Assembly: GCA_025963715.1 (NCBI GenBank)
Contig: JAOQAG010000033.1
Location: forward strand, 1-53,587
Direction: 5' to 3'
Source of the DNA: Bacteroidota bacterium
GTDB taxonomy: Bacteria > Bacteroidota > Bacteroidia > 2-12-FULL-35-15
DNA length: 53,587 nucleotides
The position numbers were made by a program, and so were the translations under genes. The notes below the pieces were generated by a model that did no database searches, was not told the origin of the DNA, and was given only the letters and a program-made list of their open reading frames with translations. Positions 18,101 through 25,749 of this stretch are shown in pieces. Within the stretch, counting starts at the first letter, position 1; the number at the start of each line of letters is the position of its first letter.

Positions 18101-21100
18101 AACATTGCAGCCGCTGATGATCCCTTACCTGAGCACCGGTGGCGATACCAGCACGGCACCACCTGTAAGTGCTTACGGATGGGGAACGTTACTGAATGTA
18201 ACGATCCGTCAATCAGCAGACGCACCTCCATTTTGTTACGAGCTGGTGGGCGCCGATGAAGCGGGAACATTGTTATTACAAAATTTATTATCGTACATGG
18301 ACGGTGCGGATAACAGTGTGATCAACGACATTGCGATCCTGTATCCGAATAGCGGCGGCGGGGCTTTCCTGTCGGATGGCAATAGTAATATTGTTTCGTT
18401 CCTGCTCCAATCCAACTTATCCACGGTTACAAACCCGCCAACGGTATCCGGCAAACGCATGCTGAAATCGACGGTACAGGCACCGACAGGAATTTTAAAC
18501 GGACATTATAATTTTGTGCAGCTGCTGTGGGAATGCAGCATTACACGGTCGGGCGGCTTTTATATTTATTACAATGTATTTGAAAGCGGTACGGGATTGC
18601 CTGATCAGCTGTTCAAGGATTCATCGTCAGCAACCATTAATATTTTTGTGACGTATCAGCAGCAGATCAGCGGAGGCACTCAAAATTACCTGTACAATTT
18701 CATGAACAGCCTAGTTACGGGCGTAAGCATTAATCCGGCGAAAGACGTGGTGTACGCACAATCGCAGCTGCAAAACACAACGTACACGGTGGCAGCACCG
18801 GCAAGCGGCGGACAAAATACGATGGCCATTGCGGACATCGTGCGCATGTACAACGTGCTGCCGAGTGACCTGGTGCTTGATAACCCAACAATACAGCTCA
18901 ACACAGCCAATCTTCACATTGATATTCCGGGTGTGTATTACCAGATGAAAAACGGTGATACGCTGGCAAGTGTGGCTACTTATTTTACAACGGGCGGATT
19001 AAACACCCTTACCGGCCCACAGCTGCAAACGCAGAACCCGGGCGTTACACCGGGCCCATGGGCGCTTTTATACATCGGGGATATTACCCTGGTAACAGGC
19101 ACAGGCGGACCGGTAAACACACTGGCGGGTGTGCTGAGTTATTACAACATTACTGCTGATGCATTTTCTGTTGCTAATTTATCGGTACCGGGAATTTTTG
19201 CAAACAACAGCACGTTCTCTATTTCCGATCAGCTGGTAAGCCGTACATCGGTACTGCCTGCCGGAAGCGGAGGTTACTGGATGCAGCGCACCATACCGGG
19301 CGATGTTCCTGCAGATCCTACCAGCGCTGCTTATCCAAACCTTTACCTGCAGAATGCTTACAACCAGCTGGCAGCAACGGTGCTTCCGAATGCGTATTTT
19401 GCAGCGGGCACACCGGGGATGCCGGTTGGCCCTTCCAATAATGATCCTGACCTGAGCCAGCGCGGAATAGTTACAACCGGCAACTGGCAATATTCACAAG
19501 CCATACCGCTGAACACGTATGCGCTTAACCGCGGAATGCTCAATGTAGCAGGTTTACCGCCAGCTGCAAATAACCCGTATGCAGGCACAGGCAACATGGT
19601 GCAGATCAACCTGGATTGGCGCGACTTGTTTGGTAATAATACGGTAACGCCTTTCAGCAACCCTCTGGTGGGTGACGGCAGCATCCTTAATAATATACCG
19701 GTACAGGTAGGATATACGGATAATGTGATCGCGGTTTCGGCATGGCCGAGCATTGGTACTTATTATGTTGTTAACCAGGATCCATCCAACAATCCGCAGT
19801 TGGAGCTGGGAATTATTTTTGATCCTACGCGTTATATCGTTGGCCCGAAAGTGACATCAACTACTGCAATCGCAAACGCGAAACAGGACATTGTTACCTA
19901 TACAAGCATTTATTACCAGCTTTGCCAGGTGGTGGATCCAACGGCAACGCCGGTGGTGAACAGCATCAACGCAGTTGTTGGCTCATCGCTGATGACGAAT
20001 GCCTATACATTTACTCCGGCACAGTTTAATTCACTGCTCGGATTTGTACAGAGCATTTATCTGTACCTCTCTTCAGTGATCAATACAACAACGGCTCCGG
20101 TTCCGGGCGAAATTGATTTTATGATCCCGTTGCCGGTCTCCGGATTACCATCTGCTTCGATCTTCGAAGTAACGGTTTCATTGAGCATTGTCCGCCCGAT
20201 TGCGCAGGTGCATCATGATTTTAAAGATGTGGTTTCTGTATGGAACGGCAGCATGGAGGTGCAGCTTCCTACCATGGCCAATAATTCGAACATCAGTACA
20301 TTACAGGATTTTGCATTCTATTTTGAAAAGGCAATGGCCACAACTGCCTGGAAGTTGAAAATTGCAACAGGAATGCCGGATGTGAGCGGGTCTACTGCAA
20401 ACGGCCAAAGTATCTGGGCTATCCAGTGGGGCTTGCAGGCCGGACAAAATCTTTCGGCTACTATCAATAACACTCCTGTTTATTTTGCAGTTGCGCCACT
20501 GGCAAACTGCCTGCAATCGGATCCAGCGGTGCCTGTTTCTGCTTATACAACCGGCAGCAGCGTTTTAGGCACACCGCAAAATATTTCTATCTCGGGTGTG
20601 GACATGGATACCTGGGCGTCTAATTGTTTGAATGCGATTGAAACAATGTTGTCGCCGCAATATGCTGCACCCATGTATTTGCTTGGACAGCTTGGCGGCG
20701 GATCTGTAAATTATACGCAGCAATTGCTTGGATATAAACAGTCGCTGGCAATGGCTATTAAAGAGCAGGTAACCAATATCCTTGCAAAAGATAACCCAAT
20801 ACCGGGCGCTCCTGAAACACTTTCATTGAAAGATGCAAAAGAGCAGATGTACCAACAGGTGTTGAACAGCCTGACAAACGCTTACTCGATCAATGCTGTG
20901 ATCCAGTTCCCTGCCGCGGTCAGCTCTCCTTACCCGAATGCAGCAGAAACTATTGCACCTAATATTTATGGTGTACTGGTTACTTCCGCGGCCAGCAGCA
21001 ATTCCGCAGATCCATCGCCAACGCTGCCTTTCTCGCTTTCAACGGCAAAAGTTGCATTGGATGATACAGCGGATGCATCGTTCCTTACATTCATGTTCAA

Positions 21101-22586
21101 TGTAAATACACCGGGCAACCAATCGAATTTTGAATTTAATATTGAGTACCAGGTAACACATCTGGAGCATGATATTGAAACCGTACCGGGCATTACAACA
21201 GGTTACCTGGGCTCGCAATGGCTGAATTTTGTGATCCAGCCACCGGCAGATGTCATCGGCGGGATCAACGTTCCGGTATTGCTGCGTGCTTATCCTACGC
21301 CGCCATCCACATTTGATCAGACGTATGTGCCGCAAAGTACCATTACCACTTTGGCGGAAGCACGCTTGTGGGATTATGAATTTACATATGCATCTTCGCA
21401 TGAAGCGCAGGATCTGATCAACGTTCAGGCAGATTTTAACCTTGCGCCGCAATCGATGTTGAGAAAATCATTGATGGATGGACCCAACCTGTTGCATGCA
21501 CTGGCGGAATTTAATTCAGTATATCCGGCCATTTTGCAGGACATGAATACGTACCTGTTAAAAGTTACGCGCGAAACACAGACAACCGATGCGGTGTATA
21601 CGAATGCTGTAGCTGCTGTTACGGTGTTCAACCAGATCATTGCAAATATTGCAATAGCATGGCCGGTATGGCAGGAAGTGATCAATTCTTTCAGTCCTGT
21701 GAACCAGGCCGCGCAATATAAATTCCCTTTTAACCTTGCAGAAGGCCCTTTAACAATAGGGAATTTAAATTCGCCGCTGGTAGTAACGCTTGGCCCGGCA
21801 GGAAGTGTTCCGGCAGGATTGGAATGGCCGCTGATCCAGATTGACGGTAATACAAACACACCGTCTGTGCCTTCGGAATCGTATCAGTATGCTGACAGTA
21901 AAACGGCGGTACCGCTTGCTTACCTGGCATCGCAAAGTATTGCCAACCGGTTGGTGCGGTTCCCGACGCTGGATATCCTGGCCATTCAGAATGCATGGGC
22001 AAGTGTATCGATGACGCGGAATTCCATGCTGATCAAAGGCCTGCCAAGCAATAATGATTTTGTTTACCAGACACCTTATGTGGGTTTTGCCAAACGGACG
22101 ATTCCATTGCTAAGCTGCGATGACGCGATTGATATTTCGACGATGAATAATTCGGGAACTTCGCAATCCGCAACATTGCTGCAACACATGACAAACCTGT
22201 TCACACAATTGTTTTCAGGCGATACTTCATCAACGGAACTGATCAAGTTAAGCTGTTCGTATTTTTACTCCGTAAACGATACAATGGCACTTCCGGAAAT
22301 ACAAATCCCGGTATTGCTGGCAACACCATTCCCGATCAACATTCCATCGGATTGTACTCCGCCTGCAGGTGGCTGCCCGGCTCCGTTTACAACAGGCAGT
22401 ACATTTGTTTGCACCCTTACGGATTCATTACAGCAATGGTTTACAAACAATACACCGGCAACGCTGAATGGTTATTTTCTATTTACGATCGCCATTTTCT
22501 CGAAAATAGATCCAGGCAATCAGTTACCGGTATTGCAATTAAATAAACTAACGCTGAGCTTAAGTTGGATTCAACCGGCTTTATAA
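12153..22586 (+). CDS. Giant (3477-residue) beta-rich protein with an internal LysM-like array
   Basis: Uninterrupted frame of 10.4 kb starting 9 bases after the hydrolase gene. No signal peptide. Residues 1 to about 1180 form repeated beta-rich modules very poor in charge (no Glu in the first 200 residues) and end in strongly alternating hydrophobic/polar strands (about 1090-1130). Residues 860-1030, with motifs LSFGEFNVVIPSFGLQIY and NGDFLVDIGFPYNLDFSRSF, recall large uncharacterised proteins I remember as DUF6603; I could not check this. Residues about 1390-1790 hold eight LysM-like units (Y-x-V/T-x-x-x-DTL-x-S-I), and about 2210-2345 three more, degenerate. The C-terminal ~1100 residues are mixed and unassigned. 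Likely a structural or surface scaffold; export route unknown. The last gene of the operon, followed by a terminator. Confidence 0.85.
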   Translation: MANQSLSDLTTQLQNAASGNANNLVFSKTTIAGSFNYQAVLALVGQPSFTVSVPSPTTGISYNAGTQTMTVSGTCNFYGLGNAAVTITMTGADVPSANCLLNTTFASLPLSTLATYNLIPSSTVSNAALTLFPPFNNVSLAIAAPTTVAGNVGTYTLTVGGNPSATPIPLIAVLGLSLSSPGLLFVRNATKNGLVTSALTIYGNVNLGSMQVAVSLQAPVSFGTQPNIWTLNIASGQGTQALSLENLIQVLAGGNPFTLLPASFSGMGGFALLTLTVKFDFTVPLSPIVSSIFVNIGTGNQDWPVVSTPVPLTITDAGVSITVTSPFDKAAADTQVFIYGGFIINKGGSTQVILDANAMLDVPSGDWVFNISGNLQTNGFTQLFGALPLISGQTTPPDMPNGMTMTTITLNYLTIGYNASASSNSLSQIAFSIDSNNLSFPIIPNVAATNPYAAFNISNPTSGNFQLTGTAGGTLQIGDIAFALSASKPAVSGGWTFAGTLEAGNTIDLQDLVNAFMTGTIGVALPSWITAALPTITALDFSITTPPASNPTGANSYSISGAATWGTLTLGLIQATDIEATVTATYDAVAKAFSGSIVGTTALCYTGSTAPLINIQIGYTFAPGNNDILLMIDGIICNYNTSTNIITISFSNTSLGKIISNLMSTVEPGFQLSFPWTFLNDIDLSGLSMTINMDPNSPNKGISLTYSSSIDLGFLKINSFTIAKKDGSDVTLAIDGSFLGLSTSDPASQFAQPQSLKQLPAVPGQGNSLFQLNLLAMGQHVAIQNASSFQHVNDVITALGNIQPATGNNIPLQANSNPGYDPNSSWLIATNFGILQIPNTSDYSIAASVVFNDPNIYGLQLTLSGDRMKFLAGLSFEIMYKKISDTVGLYQIDFTLPAAVRNLSFGEFNVVIPSFGLQIYTNGDFLVDIGFPYNLDFSRSFTVSAIIWVGPIPVPVLGSAGFYFGKLSSATCPQVPQSTKGTFNPVIVFGIGMQIGLGYTADYGILSVGFSLTVLGILEGIIATWQPYAPAAGDPTDADISTSHYYWIKGTVGIMGKMWGSIDFAIIKATLDITIYATVSTTYESYKPMPFSFTLSVSVTLSVKINLGLFSITIHFSFSITLHESLTVGSDHSSEAPWYDGAPAQLQQKRSLKMFAAAAFEPLVLQSTKLTTPTELNVYFIPHLTITGNEAGTLQQQAAQYIAMLYMDTIPAGATPTGSTSFEILSLAVFNWVTSSSVQGAANISAAQLQSLYDQLSNGTAPMSAGDITTFLEANFILNIQVPDTSKAGALDVTVFPAIPSLQLSTPLYNGQPAVNVDFSTFTQCDSDYVSSVQTYFSQMAMQSTVPPTGAPKAQAAAGPEVSVGTIVYQDYFMLIARQLVKAAIDAMDDYKYTPANNDSLASIVTAFNNMSAVGSATNDLTIAALVSANSGTLLGNDVTLQVYGVQYAVITGDTLLSIAVQFGLPVSQLVLQNLATASLLTAGVTLTYNTTSYATKANDTFTTVATAFGVSLTTLATTGCSMNTQAGLLNAGISITAGTSKYVTAPGDTLASIAQANKITVSALALANTTVAQLLAPSIAVFCNGSVYVTQPADTLASVALRFGTDAGTMTATVNTVFSNPTLLAAGANVLIAGARYQVQATDTLGSIQTVYNGMMPVSPVAMLLQNRFLPGLILANVQITIGQANYTTVAGDTLSSIINNFPGVDINTLAAAMQSIPNLLRAQSFFYIPPMSYTTAAANTTDTFQTIASRFQTQPALLGSVPTNQVATGTTNSTASPVFASTANVLIPNLQTISISLLSAQVSTGTSIVQSSGMVSRYLMHGLRLPVNSHITFAAGAAPCGTAPDCALYNLTGQQFTLPVFTKDDYVISLTNPAPSNSIYFNGVPMASTLTVTLQNADPTETMIASVLQFAQTTGVLPQIASLVEYPPYAETAANFTFRASVPWQTGATLTLPTGGQVPQSVMPEIWSFPPGLIQSVNAGKTLQPLMIPYLSTGGDTSTAPPVSAYGWGTLLNVTIRQSADAPPFCYELVGADEAGTLLLQNLLSYMDGADNSVINDIAILYPNSGGGAFLSDGNSNIVSFLLQSNLSTVTNPPTVSGKRMLKSTVQAPTGILNGHYNFVQLLWECSITRSGGFYIYYNVFESGTGLPDQLFKDSSSATINIFVTYQQQISGGTQNYLYNFMNSLVTGVSINPAKDVVYAQSQLQNTTYTVAAPASGGQNTMAIADIVRMYNVLPSDLVLDNPTIQLNTANLHIDIPGVYYQMKNGDTLASVATYFTTGGLNTLTGPQLQTQNPGVTPGPWALLYIGDITLVTGTGGPVNTLAGVLSYYNITADAFSVANLSVPGIFANNSTFSISDQLVSRTSVLPAGSGGYWMQRTIPGDVPADPTSAAYPNLYLQNAYNQLAATVLPNAYFAAGTPGMPVGPSNNDPDLSQRGIVTTGNWQYSQAIPLNTYALNRGMLNVAGLPPAANNPYAGTGNMVQINLDWRDLFGNNTVTPFSNPLVGDGSILNNIPVQVGYTDNVIAVSAWPSIGTYYVVNQDPSNNPQLELGIIFDPTRYIVGPKVTSTTAIANAKQDIVTYTSIYYQLCQVVDPTATPVVNSINAVVGSSLMTNAYTFTPAQFNSLLGFVQSIYLYLSSVINTTTAPVPGEIDFMIPLPVSGLPSASIFEVTVSLSIVRPIAQVHHDFKDVVSVWNGSMEVQLPTMANNSNISTLQDFAFYFEKAMATTAWKLKIATGMPDVSGSTANGQSIWAIQWGLQAGQNLSATINNTPVYFAVAPLANCLQSDPAVPVSAYTTGSSVLGTPQNISISGVDMDTWASNCLNAIETMLSPQYAAPMYLLGQLGGGSVNYTQQLLGYKQSLAMAIKEQVTNILAKDNPIPGAPETLSLKDAKEQMYQQVLNSLTNAYSINAVIQFPAAVSSPYPNAAETIAPNIYGVLVTSAASSNSADPSPTLPFSLSTAKVALDDTADASFLTFMFNVNTPGNQSNFEFNIEYQVTHLEHDIETVPGITTGYLGSQWLNFVIQPPADVIGGINVPVLLRAYPTPPSTFDQTYVPQSTITTLAEARLWDYEFTYASSHEAQDLINVQADFNLAPQSMLRKSLMDGPNLLHALAEFNSVYPAILQDMNTYLLKVTRETQTTDAVYTNAVAAVTVFNQIIANIAIAWPVWQEVINSFSPVNQAAQYKFPFNLAEGPLTIGNLNSPLVVTLGPAGSVPAGLEWPLIQIDGNTNTPSVPSESYQYADSKTAVPLAYLASQSIANRLVRFPTLDILAIQNAWASVSMTRNSMLIKGLPSNNDFVYQTPYVGFAKRTIPLLSCDDAIDISTMNNSGTSQSATLLQHMTNLFTQLFSGDTSSTELIKLSCSYFYSVNDTMALPEIQIPVLLATPFPINIPSDCTPPAGGCPAPFTTGSTFVCTLTDSLQQWFTNNTPATLNGYFLFTIAIFSKIDPGNQLPVLQLNKLTLSLSWIQPAL
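16320..17526 (+). repeat. Array of eight LysM-like units in the giant protein
   Basis: Units of about 47-57 residues begin at Y(K/A/V/Q/T)x and carry GDTL(A/L/S)SIA-like cores, for example ITGDTLLSIAVQF, APGDTLASIAQAN, QPADTLASVALRF and VAGDTLSSIINNF. The LysM fold usually binds N-acetylglucosamine-containing glycans such as peptidoglycan or chitin. Units diverge strongly at DNA level, so this is an old array. A second, weaker cluster lies near 18780-19190. Confidence 0.75.
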
Positions 22587-22588
22587 TT

Positions 22589-22612
22589 TTTTTAGTTTAA
22601 TTTTTAGTTTAT
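22589..22612 (+). repeat. Short tandem repeat just after a stop codon
   Basis: TTTTTAGTTTAA followed by TTTTTAGTTTAT, two 12-base units with one difference, starting two bases past the giant gene's stop and ending just before its terminator. It resembles the stop-abutting tandem repeats at 32508, 42271 and 47722. Confidence 0.6.
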
Positions 22613-22613
22613 G

Positions 22614-22646
22614 AAAACGCCCAACGGAATTCCGGAGGGCGTTTTT
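22614..22646 (+). terminator. Intrinsic terminator after the giant gene
   Basis: Stem AAAACGCCC / GGGCGTTTT enclosing an inner palindrome CGGAATTCCG, followed by a T-tract. It ends the 6.75-22.6 kb operon. Confidence 0.85.
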
Positions 22647-22699
22647 GTTTTTGGGGAAGATACTCTTACATGGAAGTTTTAATTGGAAGTTTTTTTTCT

Positions 22700-22929
22700 A
22701 CCACATAAGGCACAAAGAAACACATAAGGCGCAGCACGTAAAAAAACAAGGAAAAACCACCACAAAAGAAACAAAAGAAAACAAAAGAGTTTGTGTGTCA
22801 AGCGGGTATAAGAAATATACGTTAGTATGTTACACTTCTGACTTTTGTTTTCTTTTGTTTCTTTTGTGGTTCAGTTACACATTGGTATGTCAAAACTTGC
22901 CTTATGTGTTTCTTTGTGCCTTATGTGGT
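22700..22929. repeat. Composite palindromic element ACCACATAAGGCACAAAG, copy A
   Basis: Outer arms of 31 bases, starting ACCACATAAGGCACAAAGAA and ending GCCTTATGTGTTTCTTTGTG..., are perfect reverse complements (22700-22730 and 22899-22929). An inner pair of CCACAAAAGAAACAAAAG-type arms is nested within. It fills the gap between the giant gene's terminator and the patatin-like gene. A rearranged copy B lies on the other side of that gene at 25393-25618. Confidence 0.85.
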
Positions 22930-22948
22930 GGAAATTAAGCAGGTAGAT

Positions 22949-25228
22949 TTACACCAGCGGCAACTTCAATGCTTCCCTGCCTTCCGGCGATTCCATCATT
23001 TTCCAGGCAATGGTATAACCCAGCTCGCGGTATGCTTCAAACTGTTTTTCATCAAAAAACTGGTCGGCGGTAGATTGATGCGGGAACGTTGGATTCAGGC
23101 CTTTGTAGCTGTATACATCCGTTGGCAATTCATTTATCATCGCTAATTTTAAATACACCAGCGTACCCATCGAGCCATCGTTGTAATGGATATCCGCAAT
23201 GGCAAAGCCACGTTCCGCGATCTCATATTTTTTCTGAAATGCATTTTGTCCGTCGGCATTGAATAAAATTCCATTCAACCCAAAATCCGCTTTCATACCT
23301 TCCCCGTTTTTATCTTTAAACACAACCTTGGTTCCAAAATCCACACGTACTTTTTCCACGGCGTTAGCAAGGTCATCAAAGTTAAAACCGCCATCTTCTC
23401 CTCCATCCGAAACAATGATCAGGTTGAGCTTACGGCGGATCAATTCATACAGCGCCAGGTTTTCGAAATGCCCGCCATCCGAAAGTAAAACGCGGATATC
23501 TGTTTCGCGGAAGCCGGAACGTAAAATTTCGGTAGACAAACCCGGTACAAAAAAATTGGGTGCAAACGACCATACATTTCTCGCCGGGTTGCCGGTCCAG
23601 TAACCCAATCGTAAGTTAAGCGCGGATAACAATACGGAAACAACCGTGTTGCGTGTGAACCCTGCACCGGATACACCGGCATCGGGATTAAGCGCTGCGG
23701 CGGATGTAGCCATTGCTGTAGCCAGCGTCATGCCGCGACCTTGTTTTTTCTGGAATGTATTGGTTGTGCGCCATTGTGTGGCTTCGCTTCCGCAAAATAA
23801 AGGCGAGATCATAAAATTATCGCCGCCACGCCCGCGGTATTTTACTTCTTTAGAATTTGCCAAAATCACATTGGTGTTGATAATGTGATACGGGCGTTTG
23901 TGTTTGCCGCTGCACATGTCTTCCATCAGCGCCGAATCTGCTTTTTTTGCAGGCATCCAGTTGTTTTCTTTGATCGCGTCACGGTCCGGCATAAACGCTT
24001 CCATTAAACGGTCGCGCCAGATACGGTGCGGCCCGATGATATTTAAATTGGTATAACGCCCGAGAATGAATACTGCCAAACAGAAAAACAAAAATGCTTT
24101 TAAATGAAATACATCCGGCGACATGCTGAAGAAAAAGTCAGAAGCCACGTACGCCAGCAATAACAAGCCATACACCAATGCAAACACGGCCACATAAATA
24201 AGCACACCCGACATGGTGCTGCTGCTTTTTTCATTTTTTGCCGATTTGATGTATTGCCAGATCCCGACACCAACACCATAAAGTGTGGAATCGAAAGCAG
24301 TGTTAACGATCGTTTTTACATCGCCCAGGAGCGCTACCACAAAAGGCAGTGTACCGATCAGGAAACACGACAATGTTACTTTCCAAACAACACCGATTAT
24401 TTTTTGTGCGCTGATAAATCCAAGATATTCGCTGAGCTTATCTGTTTTGGAGCTGATCGCCACCCAGATCGAATGCGTAAAAACACTGATCACATACCAC
24501 ACTATCAGTATGATACAAAGGGGAATGAATACGCCACTCACATCTAAAAACGGTGGAATACTGCTGATACACCCGGCAAGAATATTGCTTTTAAACAATA
24601 CATAACCATGGTCATCGCCAAACAATCCGCATAATTTACATACGGTGATCACAGCGGTAAGCATGCAAAAATAAACCGTAAGCGATAAAATAATGCAGCG
24701 CAATACCACACCTATAAATGAAAATAATCCGAGGCCGTCCGTTGGCATCAGGTAATTGCTGTGTTGCCGGATAAAATCCAGCAAACCGTTGTTCGTATAA
24801 TCCGGATGGGTGTGTCCGGCCTTTGCATTCGCTTCCCGCTTTTCTTCTTCCGTTTGATCATTTCCTGCTTTTTTATCCTGCCGGGATGATTCTTTGATCT
24901 TTCCCAAAGGGAATTTATCTTTTGTGGTTCCCACATCGTCGCCACCCTGGTTGAGCGACCAGGTAAGTGCAGCACCTAAATAACCGCCGCCGGAAACGGT
25001 AGAGAGATAATCCATTTTTTCGAGCTGGCCATTGGCAACCAATGCCTGCATTACGCCCAATCCAAAGGAAGCGGAGCGGATCCCGCCACCCGATACCGCA
25101 AAACCCGATACACGTTCCTGCCCTTTCAGATTCAGATATTCACTTTCTGCTTCAATCACATCGGCCACACATTTTGTTGTGTTATCCGCATCGTTTTCTT
25201 TTTTTACTTTTTTATTTTTTGTGGTCAT
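22949..25228 (-). CDS. Patatin-like phospholipase with a central multi-spanning membrane region
   Basis: 759 residues. The N-terminal part has the patatin oxyanion motif SGGGIRSASFGLG (GGG at 47-49, R51) and nucleophile S79 in STVSGGGYLG. The catalytic Asp of the Ser-Asp dyad is probably D584 in DGGHFENLAL. Between them, about 165-415, lie several hydrophobic stretches that read as membrane helices, so the hydrolase domain is split by a membrane insert and anchored, probably in the inner membrane. Patatin enzymes release fatty acids from phospholipids by acyl hydrolysis. The 759-residue layout is a known large bacterial variant. The start was chosen for a Lys-rich N-terminus and closeness to the motif. 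It is monocistronic, convergent with the giant gene, and flanked by two related repeat elements. Confidence 0.85.
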   Translation of the reverse strand: MTTKNKKVKKENDADNTTKCVADVIEAESEYLNLKGQERVSGFAVSGGGIRSASFGLGVMQALVANGQLEKMDYLSTVSGGGYLGAALTWSLNQGGDDVGTTKDKFPLGKIKESSRQDKKAGNDQTEEEKREANAKAGHTHPDYTNNGLLDFIRQHSNYLMPTDGLGLFSFIGVVLRCIILSLTVYFCMLTAVITVCKLCGLFGDDHGYVLFKSNILAGCISSIPPFLDVSGVFIPLCIILIVWYVISVFTHSIWVAISSKTDKLSEYLGFISAQKIIGVVWKVTLSCFLIGTLPFVVALLGDVKTIVNTAFDSTLYGVGVGIWQYIKSAKNEKSSSTMSGVLIYVAVFALVYGLLLLAYVASDFFFSMSPDVFHLKAFLFFCLAVFILGRYTNLNIIGPHRIWRDRLMEAFMPDRDAIKENNWMPAKKADSALMEDMCSGKHKRPYHIINTNVILANSKEVKYRGRGGDNFMISPLFCGSEATQWRTTNTFQKKQGRGMTLATAMATSAAALNPDAGVSGAGFTRNTVVSVLLSALNLRLGYWTGNPARNVWSFAPNFFVPGLSTEILRSGFRETDIRVLLSDGGHFENLALYELIRRKLNLIIVSDGGEDGGFNFDDLANAVEKVRVDFGTKVVFKDKNGEGMKADFGLNGILFNADGQNAFQKKYEIAERGFAIADIHYNDGSMGTLVYLKLAMINELPTDVYSYKGLNPTFPHQSTADQFFDEKQFEAYRELGYTIAWKMMESPEGREALKLPLV

Positions 25229-25392
25229 ATATGGATTTTGTTAAGTGCTTGTTTTTCGATGCAGATCATTAATGCTGCGGCATTGCATATTTATAACAAT
25301 TAAAAACCAAAAGCAAATCTATCTTGCTGAAAGTTTACTTAGGTTGATCAGAACACGCAGGCTCCACTGTAAGATGCCTATGTGCATTTTGA

Positions 25393-25618
25393 ACCACAAA
25401 AGAAAACAAAAGAGACAAAAGATTAGGTGTAACATACCAACGTGCATTTTTGAACCACATAAGGCACAAAGAAACACATAAGGCAAGCTGCGACATACCA
25501 ACGTGTATTGTAAAACATTTTCACACCCAACTTCTTTTGTCTCTTTTGTTTTCTTTTGGGGTTATTTTTCCTTGTTTTTTTCGTGCTACGCCTTGTGTTT
25601 CTTTGTGCCTTATGTGGT
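25393..25618. repeat. Composite palindromic element, copy B
   Basis: ACCACAAAAGAAAACAAAAG (25393 on) and ACCACATAAGGCACAAAG (25453 on) recur inverted at 25533-25560 and 25590-25618. The same two modules as copy A are interleaved rather than nested. Short flanks (ACATACCAACGTG) also recur inside. The 25229-25749 gap otherwise holds only leader sequence; an apparent N-terminal extension of the next gene through this element is an artefact. Confidence 0.8.
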
Positions 25619-25749
25619 TAATTTTTTATCGTCAGAATCAAATAATCGCTGAAAAGCCACACTTAATAAAAAGACACCCGCACCTTATAAAAGTACAGCA
25701 TCCCTGTTTTTTTATCTCCACATATTTGCTGCACAAACAAACACACCCA

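Noticed and set aside
6225-22646. Reading the cluster as an extracellular contractile injection system or tailocin
   Set aside because: LysM-like units occur in such systems, but no sheath, tube, baseplate, spike or AAA+ ATPase gene is present here.
25450-25749. 100-codon N-terminal extension of the alpha-2-macroglobulin gene
   Set aside because: The extension translates the ACCACATAAGG repeat element and would bury the clear lipoprotein signal peptide that begins at 25750.
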